The position numbers were made by a program, and so were the translations under genes. From contig CM119269.1 of the NCBI GenBank assembly GCA_051294375.1, forward strand, positions 9,419,191 to 9,483,190: 64,000 nt of DNA. Reading direction: 5' to 3'. Position 1 is the first letter of the stretch; each line of letters begins with the position of its first letter. Positions 1 through 11,131 of the stretch are shown here, in pieces. This DNA is from Paraspadella gotoi. Taxonomy: Eukaryota > Chaetognatha. The notes under the pieces were generated by a model. It was not told the origin of the DNA and made no database searches. It saw only the letters and a list, made by a program, of their open reading frames with translations.

Positions 1-15
1 TATTTATCCCTGTTG

Positions 16-54
<39 letters not shown>

Positions 55-160
55 ACAAATTTCATTTCTTTTCACAACTCACTCAATCTGTCCTCAACTT
101 CAGCCTGTTCTCTCATCTGACCACTATTCTGTCTCACCACTTTGTTTGGAAAACCTTTAC

Positions 161-215
<55 letters not shown>

Positions 216-240
216 CCTTCTTTTTGCACAAATATTTTCC

Positions 241-300
241 TTATGGCAAACGCTGATGAAGGCTCGAAATGTGAGCCGAAACATGTCCGTATCTCTAATT
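241..300 (+). ncRNA. Hammerhead ribozyme, Penelope-element type
   Basis: The conserved core CTGATGA is at 253-259. It is followed by stem II (GGCTC 261-265 paired with GAGCC 273-277, loop GAAATGT), then GAAA at 278-281. A very short stem III follows: A281-C282 pairs with G285-T286 around a two-base loop, and the cleavage triplet GTC ends at 287. The bases ACG just before the core can pair with CGT just after the cleavage site to start stem I. Hammerheads with a two-base-pair stem III are known from Penelope-like retroelements, so this is probably a fragment of one. No reverse transcriptase frame was seen next to it, and no second ribozyme was found in the window. Confidence 0.85.
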
Positions 301-2589
301 AAATTCGTTTTGTAACACAATTAAAAACTTTGTTTTTTCTCTAGATTTTGTTTTGCAAAATTAATTTTAAAAGGGGCTCAATTATTTTTCATAAAGCAGC
401 AAATAAACATTGTTCAATCGCTCAATCTTTTCATCACTCCACCCTAAAGCACATAGCCTGTTCAAAGTAGGCAATACAGATTGCATATAGAATGAACTTT
501 TTTACATCGATTTTACTTATCTTCTAGCTTATTTAATTCAATGTGCATTTTCTAATGTCATATGTAAAAGCAGTAATGTTAAAAATAACGATTTGAAATT
601 TAAATAACTTTTGAGACTTTCAGTCAAGAACGGAACGAAAGCCAATTTTGACGTCAAGGAAAAATAATTGATTATTCAGCTTCATAATTAGCTTTTAAAA
701 CTTTAATTTTTTTTGTAGAGAAATGAGTTTTCGACGTTCTTTCTCTTTCTAAATAAATTAATTTAATTCCTCAGGTTGCCTATATATTCAGAGCTTTTCT
801 AATACTAAATGCTTTCAATGTTTTTTTTAATTTATGTGTGATGTATTTTTAGCTTCGGAAAATATCACTTCGCTCATAAAAAAAATTATAAATAATAATG
901 TTGTGTTTAAAATGGCCGTGCCAAATACTCTTACTTTAATTTTCTTTAGTTTTCTTGACATTTATTTTACAGTTAAACATTTTCTGATCCATTGATCTTT
1001 TTTTTCAGAGGAAATTATTTAATTTAGATATAGCGAAACTATCGGCGAACAAAAAAATTTATAAACGACTACATGCGTTTTCCAAAAAAAAAAAAATAAT
1101 AGAAAAAAACATACGTAAGATATAAGAAATTATGAAAAGTATAAAATAAGGGTTTAAAAGAATTTAATGAATCTTCTATACTACCTTTTACTTCGCTAAA
1201 TTAAATACCAGATAGCTTGAGTTTCGTCTTATTCACGAACTGTACGTACTTTCTCTAATCTACATTATCGCACACAGTTTACTTAATTGTAAAGAAGAAC
1301 ATCGATCAGTACGAAGAAAGCCAACGATGATAACGTCTACGATATTCTATGCTCAAAAACCTATAATTACTAATTTAATTGAACGAAAAAATAAAAAGAA
1401 ACACTGAAAACTAATTGAGAAATTATAACTCGTCATCCCCTACATTGAAACATTTACGCCACAGAAAATTATAATTAGTCACGGCGTGAACTCTCCCACT
1501 GATTCTATTTGATGAATCTCTCTCTCTCTTTCTCTCTCTCTCTCGCACTATTTCTCTCTCTCGCACTCTCTCAGTCTTCCTTCATCAAATGTTTGGTAAA
1601 ATTTCATTAGCAAGAAGACTCGGGGGGAAAAAATAAGAGTCAAATCATGTCCGTAGTTAGTAAACCAATGAGATTGGCTTTCTCTTAAATCCAGGCTAGC
1701 CGTAGAGTTACTGATGCATTTAGGTATTCAAAGGTGCAACTTTTTTAAAGAATAGCAGTTAATTAAGTAGATCTTTGCTTAAGTTTTCATTACTTGAATT
1801 AAAAGAGAAAATGCAGAAAATTTAGCAACCAGCAAAAGTAGTTAAAAGTTTAATCTTGCGAGTAAAATGTGATAACAACGCAATTGTGCCAAGTCTTAAG
1901 AACGACATATAATTTGATAATAAGGTAAAAATTTTAAAACAACAATTGGGCAAAGAAGAATTAATTAAATAAGAAAAGTTAAGGCGACGTTTAAGGTAAA
2001 AAACAACTGAAAAAAAATTAATAAAATATATTTTTTTCAATTTCGATAAGGTTAAAGTAGCTCAATGAGCAGTTAAGCACTGAGCAGTGAGCACTGCTCA
2101 TGAGTCTAATTGTCACTGTTTTTGAAGGTTAGTACAGTTAGGGTTTTATCGTAATTTTAAGTGAAAAACTTAATAATTATAGTAAAAAAAATATTATTTT
2201 TTTAAATTGTCGGAAAGATCATACATGGCATCATATATCAAATATAACGTCCTTTATTGTTTAATTCGTTATTTAATTCTAAGGATCCGAAGTCACGTGA
2301 TCGTGGGAGGAAAATTCGGGAAAAAAAAGGGAAAAAAGAGAAAAAAAAGGATAAAAGAAGCATCAATGACGGGGATTGTTACCGCTTGTCCTTTCCTGGT
2401 TCTTTTTTGTGAACTCTTCCCTCTTTTTCGTCACTTTTTGTCACTCGATGTCAACTCTTGTTGCTCATTTGTCTCCTCATGTCTTTTCTTTCTCACTCCT
2501 GCGACATCTTTTGTCCCTTTTTAAGCTCTATTTTACTAAAACGCCCCATTTCGTCTTAATTTTGAAGTTTAAATAGTTTTAAGTTCGAT

Positions 2590-2760
2590 GATTAGGTTAA
2601 AGATGAAGGTTAGGAATTAAGGATTCGGTTAAAAATTAGGGTTAAGGATTAGCTTAGTGATTAGGTTTAAGGGTTAGGGTTAAGAATTAGCTTAGTGATT
2701 AGGTTTAAGGATTAGGGTTAAGGATTAGCTTAAGGATTAGGGTTAAGGGTTAAGGTGAGA
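2590..2760. repeat. Degenerate TTAGGG-like tandem repeat
   Basis: Units such as GATTAGGGTTAAGG recur with small changes for about 170 bases. They contain several exact TTAGGG hexamers on the plus strand. This resembles an interstitial telomere-like tract. Weaker relatives lie near 50080-50190 (plus) and 44720-44780, and in the reverse sense near 31060. Confidence 0.5.
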
Positions 2761-3123
2761 AGCTAGGATACTGGGTTTAATATAATCATTGTGTCAAAAA
2801 TAAAAACATAAGGAATAGAAATGAGGCGTTTAAGAAAAGGACAGCCACGTATAGTTTTAACTTTACTATATTGCTGTACACTTTACAGTGTACACTGTAC
2901 AGTGTACATCAATCCTCTTCTACTAAACTTTTCTATTTGTACGTGGGAACTTTTGTCATAAAATACTTAACAGATATTACTCAATTTAAGTTTAAAAAAT
3001 AATTAGCAAAAAAAACTTAAGGCGATGAGAAAAGTGGACGAGGCGGACGTAAATAATTATAACCAAATTAAATGACAATCGTTTTGAGAAAAACAGGTTG
3101 TTCAAGGCTTTCTCATTGTAGAG

Positions 3124-3204
<81 letters not shown>

Positions 3205-3208
3205 AGAG

Positions 3209-3253
<45 letters not shown>

Positions 3254-3347
3254 GAGAGAGAGAGGAGAGAGAGAGAGAATGACTAAAAGGGGGCATCGAG
3301 GACGACAATTTTCGTGTTTTGAATGAGACACACACGTAAGTTCAAGG

Positions 3348-3427
<80 letters not shown>

Positions 3428-3430
3428 TTT
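3124..3430. repeat. (GA)n followed by (CT)n, potential hairpin
   Basis: A GA tract at about 3130-3278 is followed, after 70 unique bases, by a CT tract at about 3352-3428. The two arms are inverted complements and could fold as a long hairpin. The open frames across them encode only Ser-Leu or Arg-Glu runs and are not genes. Confidence 0.85.
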
Positions 3431-3949
3431 TTTTTTTTTATTTTCTTTCTCCCTGTCTTTTTTTTCTTTTTCTCTACTTCTAAGTCTTCTTGCAAGGTGA
3501 GTTTTTTTTTCTCTGTTCATTCTTCCCGGATCTTGAAAAAAAAATTGAGTTCAAATGTTATTGAGATTTTTCGACGCGTTTCTCATAGACATTTCTTGGT
3601 CGATCAGTCGGTCAATCTTGAGAGGATCTTTTTAGTTTTATTAGTTTGTCCTCAACGTTAGTAGGGCAATTTGGGTAGACTTTTTCACTAAATTGTTATT
3701 TGAGTTTCTGTTAATCTTTGAGTCACCAAATCTCTGAGGAGTGACGATCCTTTTTTTTGCATTGCGGTCGTACTTTTACAAAAATACTATATATTGTAAA
3801 TAAATTTAAAATATTATAATATAATTTTTCGATTGTTTGATTGGTTGGTTGATTCATTCAATGAGTAATATATTTTTATCTGAATTCGAGGTTTTTACTT
3901 CAAATACCCAAAGCGTTTCGCGATGAAGCATAATGAATAAGATCGGTTC

Positions 3950-4452
3950 ATCCAATGAGTTGCCCCGCGTTGACTTTCTTTTCACGTGTATTTCCCTGTA
4001 ATCACATGTCTACATGACTATGAAATTTATGTATAACAAACGTCTTAGGGTTTCATTTCATATCATTTCAAACAAATATGCTACATTTACTTTGTGATCG
4101 CGTTACCATAGTTTTGCGAGGTCATGTGACTAAAGAAGCATTTAGTAATGTCTTACCAGTCTGCCAAGTATTATCTTAAAAAACGTTTTTAGCCCGTGTA
4201 TTTATGACATTCGAATTCCGTCTTTTATTCTTTATAGTTTCAGGATTTCCTGAAAGCGGCGTTACCAGTCAATTATGTTTGAAAGTTTTTTTTTGTCTTA
4301 ACATATGAAAGGAAAGTTATGATCATTATGATCATTATGATCATTTTTAACCTAAGTTGTACAGACCAACGGACAGACTTAGCGATCGACCGACCGACAG
4401 ACCGACCGAAAAGTGACTTATAGAGTTACTCCACGAGTATTGGCGGCGCAAC
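3950..4452 (-). repeat. Hairpin-ended dispersed repeat (GGTC/GACC family)
   Basis: The right end, 4387-4452, has GACC repeats, then AAAAGTGACTTATAGAGTT, then a hairpin ending GGCGCAACT. The internal sequence from about 4190 (AGCCCGTGTA, then TTCTTTATAGTTT and AGGATTTCCTGAA) is shared with the element in the calpain intron at 16895-17500. The left boundary is not clear. Confidence 0.6.
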
Positions 4453-4775
4453 TGAAAACTATCCCTAACCTTGATTTGCCACAAATTACATTAAATCCAA
4501 CGAAAACAATCCTTGCCCGTATGTAACCATCTTATCGTTATAAGCGTTAAATGGTTTGTTCTTCTATTTCAGAAAAAAAAACTTAACAACGTCCCGCCCC
4601 GTATGTAATCGAACACAACGCGTCATCCTTCAAAAGGGACGCGAAGTTTAAACTTTTGTCTCGTTTCTTTTTCTCTTCGATTAAATTAAGACTTTTCGTC
4701 TTCAAAATATTTTTTTTTCTTTCTCCGCTGGTTGCGTGCTGTTCATCCAAATTGGTGACGAGGCCCAACCAGTTT

Positions 4776-4825
<50 letters not shown>

Positions 4826-5282
4826 TTCGTTCGAAACCCATTCACTAATAGGAAGCGAATATTTAAAATTAAAGATTCGTTTTTTTGGGGGAGCCTTTTT
4901 TTTTACGAATTTTATCGAAAAATCTAGTAACTAAATAAAAATTCGTGCTTAGTTAGGAAAAAAAAACGACCCACGCATATTATAAATTTTTTTTCTTTTA
5001 AAGCAATCACGTGTTTGTTGTCGTCACATGTCAGCACAATTTTTTACTTTGGATTTCAATCGTGTTTTTCACTAGTGAACATTTTGAAACCCAGAATCGC
5101 GACGTAAAATCTCGAAGCAAGCGACGCCAAGCACGCCAAGCACGTAATCAAGCGCAACTTGTTGCGAACAATCAAGCGCACATTGAGGATCGCACACGTA
5201 GGCGCACATTTTGGCGCTCACCTCTCTCCACTTTCGAGCGGACGTCGCGAGAGTCCGACCGACCGACTGATCGACTTCAAAA

Positions 5283-5340
5283 ATGGCGAAGGATCCATCG
5301 GAAGACTATATAAAAATCAGGAAACAGTGCATCAAAACAG
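5283..5340 (+). CDS. Calpain exon 1, start codon
   Basis: The exon starts at ATGGCG and encodes 19 residues ([15 protein letters not shown], then CIKT), ending in phase 1 at donor GTGAAT. Joined to exon 2 it reads [13 protein letters not shown], the usual calpain N-terminal transition. Its 3' half and donor are the founder unit of the 35-bp array that follows. Confidence 0.9.
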
Positions 5341-8300
5341 GTGAATGAAAATCAGGAAACAGTGCATCAAAACAGGTGAATGAAAATCAGGAAACAGTGC
5401 AACCAAACAGGTGAAGGAAAAGTAGGAAACAGTTCATCAAAACATAAGAATGAAAATCTGGAAACAGTGCATCAAAACAGGTGATTAAAAATCTGGAAAC
5501 AGTGCATCAAAACAGGTGAATGAAAATCAGGAAACAGTGCATCCAAACAGATGAAGGAAAATCAGGAAACAGTATTCAAAGCAAGTTAATGAAAATCTGG
5601 AAACAGTGCATCAAAACAGGTGAATAAAAATCTGGAAACAGTGCATCTAAACAGGTGAATGAAAATGATGAATAAAAATGGAAAACAAAAATAAAGAAAT
5701 TGGCCAAAAAGAAACGAAAGTTAAGTTTCCTTTTGGATAAATTGTTCTTTTGTTTACTCGTCTTATTTTCGGCATCATTTGTTTGACGACGACGACGATA
5801 TGGACGACGACAACGACCACAAAATGGAAGCGACTGATTGCATCACGTTTATTGAGTATCAACAAACAACGACGACTAACAAATTGAGTAAGACGTCGCA
5901 AAACGAAAAGTCATTGGTTCGAATCCAGACCAATTCGGTTTTGGAATAGATTTTCATTGAACAAAACAAATTTGTGAAGGAGTTTTTAAAATACTGGATC
6001 ACATTTTGTGAAAATACTTCAATCCTTTGTGACCTTCATATACTTTCCTCTTCAGTTTTATCCTTATGCTTTTTTATATTGATCATTTCTTTTTTTTCCC
6101 TTTCAATATTCTCCTCTACTTCTCTTCTTTGCTTGATTATTTTCACATTTCCTTTCCTCCATTCTTTTTTCTCGACACTTTTATTTACCTTACTTATTTT
6201 TTACTAATTCATAGGTTTGTGGATAAGGAGCTAAGTGGGCAAAAGATGACTATCCATAACTTCTATAACCCCCTGGGCTTGAAACCAGGCTTGAGGGTTT
6301 GCCACGCCCCCAAGGCGGCTTACGGCCATCCTCACTCTTCCCGGAGGGTAGGTAACGGGTTAGGATTGAACCCGGTACCTAGTGGTCATGAGCTGATGGC
6401 TTTACTCAATGAGCCAGCGGGTCACAACTGAAAGAGTCATGCTTATAGGCGGGGTGAACCTAGGCAATGCCCGACTACAGCTTTTCCTTTTACTTTATTT
6501 TTTTTACTTATTCCTCAACCCTATCCTATTTTCCTTCACTTCTCTCCTCCTTTCATCTCCCTTCAATTTTTCTCCTAATTTCTTTGTTGATACTTAACTG
6601 AAATTGAAAAATGTGGCGAGTTTTACAATTTTTTCTCGTAATATCAACACTTTAGGTTCTTCTATTGCGTCTCTTAATCTTTTCGCGAAGTATTTTCCGT
6701 CAAATAAAGTCTGTTTATTTTCTAACTAAGTCGTACAAATAAAAATGCTTTTTATTTGGGCAAGAATTGTTTCAGTCGCGTAAAGGCGCGTCTCACTAAG
6801 TCGTTTTTCGGTCTTTCTGTCTGTCTGTCTGAAGCCACATTTGAATTTTAAATAAAAGCTTAAACAAAGGAAAAACGTTATTGAGAAACGATTTATTCAA
6901 AATGACGCGTTTTCAGAGTTTGAATGAGAGAAAAAGGAAAGAGAGAATGAACAAAAGAAGCACTCGGACTCCGGATAGGAAGAAAAAAAAAAGAATGATG
7001 AAAGAAAAAGAAAGAAAAAGAAAGAAAGAATGAAACAACGACGCAACTGAATTCATCGTCTTATTTTCTTTCTGTTTTAGGTTTAGTTCGAGTTAAGTTC
7101 TTTCAGTTGCGCCGCGGGTCCTCGCGTAGCAACTCTATGAGTCACTTTTCAGTCGGTCTGTCGGTTTATCGGTCGGTCTGTCCCACTTCAAATGCAGTAC
7201 GTGTCATACATACTATATAAATGCTACTTGTGCATGTGTTTCATACTTTTGTAGTCACTTCGGCGCAACACATTGGATGGACCGATCTTGTTCCCTTAAT
7301 GTTCTCATGCCGCATAAATTTTGATCCCAAACAAAAGTAAAGTTTCCCTTTGTTTTTTTTCTTGCGGGAAGAAAGTTAATCTCTTTTTTGAGGTGAGGAC
7401 ACAAGACTTCTTCTTTTTTTGAGTTTAGGGCGAGTGTCGCAAGGAGCTTCTTTCTTCAGGGTCTACTTTGGGGAAGTCACTTTGCCGGTTTTGTTGTGAC
7501 TCTGGATTTGCCGACCGAGGGAAATGGTTGGTTTGTGACGGTTATGTGAGTCTTTTGTTTGGTGACAGTTGGAGAATTCTTTTTTTTGTAATTTGATTTA
7601 GTTTTTAACTCGTGGATAAGAAAATATTGTTAAGATATAAATCGTCGATGTTAACACAATGACAACAGACAGGCTGAGAAAACTTTATAAAATTTATATA
7701 ATTATTTTAAATTTATCCACTCATTCAATAAATAAACTACCTTTGAACAGGCTCTTACGAAATATTAAAATAGCCGGACAATCAAGATTATATAACAGTC
7801 TGGTTTATTAACCCCCGGAGTACCTGGGTTCCCACTTAATGAAATGATTTTAGGATAGTATATTAATTTTTTGAAAGACTATATTATTTTCCAACCAAAA
7901 TTAATATCGCCGACCTTTCTTTGCCAATCAGGCCGCCCCTGGCAAGACCCGGACTTCCCTGCCAACGATTCTTCTCTCTTCTTCAGCGAACCTCCTTGTC
8001 AATTCGTCTGGCGAAGACCATCGGAGATATGCGGTGAGGGGAGGGGGGGGAAAGGGGGGTAAGAGGGAAAGAGAGGAGGGTAAAAGGGGCAGTAATAGGG
8101 TGAGGAATATAGAGACTGTGACTGGTCCTATTGTAGCTCGCGAAGCCAAGGAGATCCATGGGTACCGACCGCAAAAAAAAATGGCTTCAGCACCCATACA
8201 ACCTCTCCATTTATCGTGATATAGATTTTATTAGTTAGCCAAGTCCTGAAAAAAATGCAAAATGCAAAATGCAAAATGCAAAATGCAAATGTAAAATGCA

Positions 8301-8729
8301 AATGCAAATGCAAATGTAAAATGCAAATGCAAAATGCAAATGCTTTACAGTGAGATTCCACGATTTTTGAAGCGAGGAAGAATCTTGATTTTTTGAAATT
8401 CCTAAAACAAAACTTTTACTTTACGCTACTCTTTTATAGTTTATTGACTAACTTTGATGCTACCAAATGAACGACCTGCTACAATACAAGAAGCCCTTGA
8501 CTTTGTGCGGCTCATAAAAAAATTACAATAGACCGGACCTGCATTGAAAAGCTGAGAGTGAGGTTCAAAGCGAAATTCGAAAATCAAAAAAACTTGAAAA
8601 AGCGATCTGATCTTTGCCTCTCTTTCTTGCTCTCTTTCTCCCTTATTCTCTCTTTTCTCTCTCTCTTTTCTCTCTCTCTTTTCTCTCTCTCTCTCTCTTG
8701 CTCTCTCTCTCTCTCTCTTGCTCTCTTTC

Positions 8730-8760
<31 letters not shown>

Positions 8761-10843
8761 CACTCTCTCTTTCTCTCTCTTTCTCTTCTCTCTCTCTCGG
8801 GTTAGGGTTTACGGTTTGATTTACGGAAAAAAAAACTGATCGAATTTACATATTTTCTCAATACGGCGCGCGTGTCGAGAATGAGGTGACGATGAGAATG
8901 ACCCTGAATACGGGTTTCGAATCTTAATCAGATGGCGTGACGGTCGTTTTATAACGAAGGTAAAGTCTAAATACAGGAAAATGTATCATTCTCAACTGAG
9001 AAACTTAATAGAGAAACGAAACGGCAACTAATTCCTCTAAATTTTCAAAGATTCAATTTCTAAAAAAAAAAATACAGAAATTTTAAATGAATGAATATTT
9101 AACTCTTATAATCGCGGGTGCACAAAAAAACAGAAACTGGAGACAAGAAGAAAACTATTTTTCGGGGTTTTTTTTCTTCTTATTTTTCTCTCCATTTTTC
9201 AGCTCATAAAATTTTGATTCCTTACCTTTGATCGAATTTAAGTAGTAAATGATGGCGGATATTAAAAGGACCATTTATTTCCAGGCATAAAATTCTTGAG
9301 TCCAGGTCATTAGTTAAAATGACGTTTGAGGCAAAATGCCGTCGATGCGTCCATTCGTTTCTCTAATTTCCCTTCTTTAATATTTTTTTAAATTTTTGTA
9401 ACCTGTCCTTCCTTGTTTTTATTTGTTTTCTTTTCCCCCTTTTCCTCCTCATTTTTCTCGTTCCCTATCCCTTCTCTTCCTCCTATTTTTTTCCTCCTCC
9501 TCCCCCTCCCCCTTTCCCTCCCCTCCCTTTCCTTTTTCCCCTCTTCCTCCTCCCCCTCCTCCTCCTCCTCCTCCTCCTCCTCCACCCTAACTCATCTTAC
9601 TTCCTCCAGCCGAACTGGGTTTGAAGCCGGAACTCTTCGTGGGCGGGGCGGACAGGTTCGATCTGCAACAGGGCTGCGCCGGCAACTGCTGGGTGATCAG
9701 CGGAGCCTCGGCGCTGGCGGAGCGGCCGGCGATTCTCAATAAGGTCATCGCTCCGGGGCAGACGGTCTTCAACAAGGACAAGAACTATTGCGGTGAGAAT
9801 GGAGGAAAAGAGGGGAGAGAGAGGGAGGAAAGGAAAGAGGAAGAGGGGAAAAGAGGAAAGGGAGAGGGGGGAAAGGAAAGAGGAAAAGAGGAAATGAAGG
9901 AAAAAGATAGGATAGATGAATAGGGGAGAGAAGAAAAAAATAACAAGATAGGAAAAAAGGGGAGAGGAAGAAAACAAAAAGGAAAGAGAAGAAAGAGCAG
10001 GAGAGCTGGAGGAAACGAAAAGGAAAGAAGAGAACGAGGACGGGAGAGGGAGGAATAAGGAGGAAAGAAAAAAGAGAAGAGGAGAGGAAGAAAACAAAAA
10101 GGAAAGAGTGGAAAGAAAAGGGGAGAGGGAGGAAACAAAAAGAAAAAAAGAGGAAGCAGGAGGGGATAGGGAGGGAAAAAAAAGGAAAGAGAGGAAAGAA
10201 TAGAGTAAGGAAAAAAAGGAAAGAGAAGAAAAAGGAAGAAAGAGAGAGAAAAGAAAAGAAAATTATTGAAAATAGGAAAAAAACGGAAAAGAAAAATGAA
10301 AAGAGGCAAGAAAAAGAGAGGAAGAGAAGAGGAAGAAAAGCGAAATAATAAAGAATTAAAACAGGGAGGAAGAAAATAGAGGTGAAGAAGTTAAAAAAAA
10401 GCAAAGAAATAAAATAAAGAAAAAGGAAAAAGAGAAATAAGTATTTGTAAAAGTCAATTGACAGATTTTCTTTTGCGCGTTTAAAGGGCGCTCGCCTCCC
10501 CGAGGTCGAAACTCATTTCGAGTGAGATTTAACTTGGGATTGAGACGTCACGAGTTCGAGTCTGTTACTTCACACTTTTTTTTTTTAGAATCTTTATTTT
10601 CATTTTCTAGGAATTTTACGATTCTACTTCTGGCGGTACGGAGATTGGGAGGAAGTGCTCGTGGATGACCAGTTGCCGTGGGTCAATGGAATGGTGGGTT
10701 TGGTTGGATTTGATATTATGAATTATTGATTTATTAATTGATTGATTGATTAAATGAATGAAAAATCTGATGAGTTTAAAGATTCCTATTGATTCACTAG
10801 TTCATTTATTCAATAAGTTTATTGATTCCTTCATTGATTATTA

Positions 10844-10942
<99 letters not shown>

Positions 10943-11047
10943 ATCATCTGGCCTTTGTCCATTCGAAACAACCCAACGAATTTTGGGGCGCACTTTTGGA
11001 AAAAGCCTACGCGAAGCTTCACGGGAGCTACGAGTCGTTGACAGGTA

Positions 11048-11131
<84 letters not shown>

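Larger units (their letters stand above)
1..5282. other. Intergenic region upstream of the calpain gene
   Basis: No convincing exon was found on either strand. The stretch holds (CT)n tracts at 20-52 and 165-212, a hammerhead ribozyme at 253-287, AT-rich DNA to about 2.5 kb, a degenerate TTAGGG-like run at 2590-2760, a (GA)n tract at 3130-3278 followed by (CT)n at 3352-3428, a hairpin-ended dispersed repeat ending near 4452, and (CT)n at 4779-4822. Open frames here come from the microsatellites. The calpain promoter is presumably within the last few hundred bases, but no TATA or initiator motif stands out. Confidence 0.6.
5669..7931. other. Calpain intron 1, remainder
   Basis: The intron contains a GAC-rich patch near 5785-5880, a SINE-like repeat at about 6243-6482 (minus), GTCTGTCTGTCTG at about 6820, and a hairpin-ended dispersed repeat starting at about 7104. 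No further exon was recognised. Confidence 0.7.

Noticed and set aside
3072-3661. Long Arg-Glu and Ser-Leu open frames on both strands
   Set aside because: They are translations of (GA)n/(CT)n microsatellites. The same applies to frames at about 8558-8839, 22951-23268, 27201-27459, 43604-43957 and 57159-57654.
5306-5668. CRISPR-like array
   Set aside because: The repeats are contiguous with no unique spacers, in a eukaryotic gene. The same holds for 18094-18650 and 53375-53965.
6066-6431. 121-codon plus-strand frame
   Set aside because: It runs through an S1 SINE-like element in antisense and matches nothing in the spliced calpain.
6243-6482. Functional tRNA gene
   Set aside because: A- and B-box-like motifs are present, but there is no cloverleaf with a proper acceptor stem, and the copies share long non-tRNA sequence, so a SINE fits better.
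9769-10404. 211-codon minus-strand frame rich in Phe, Leu and Ser
   Set aside because: It is the complement of a polypurine intron tract, with no splice sites or domain, antisense to the calpain.
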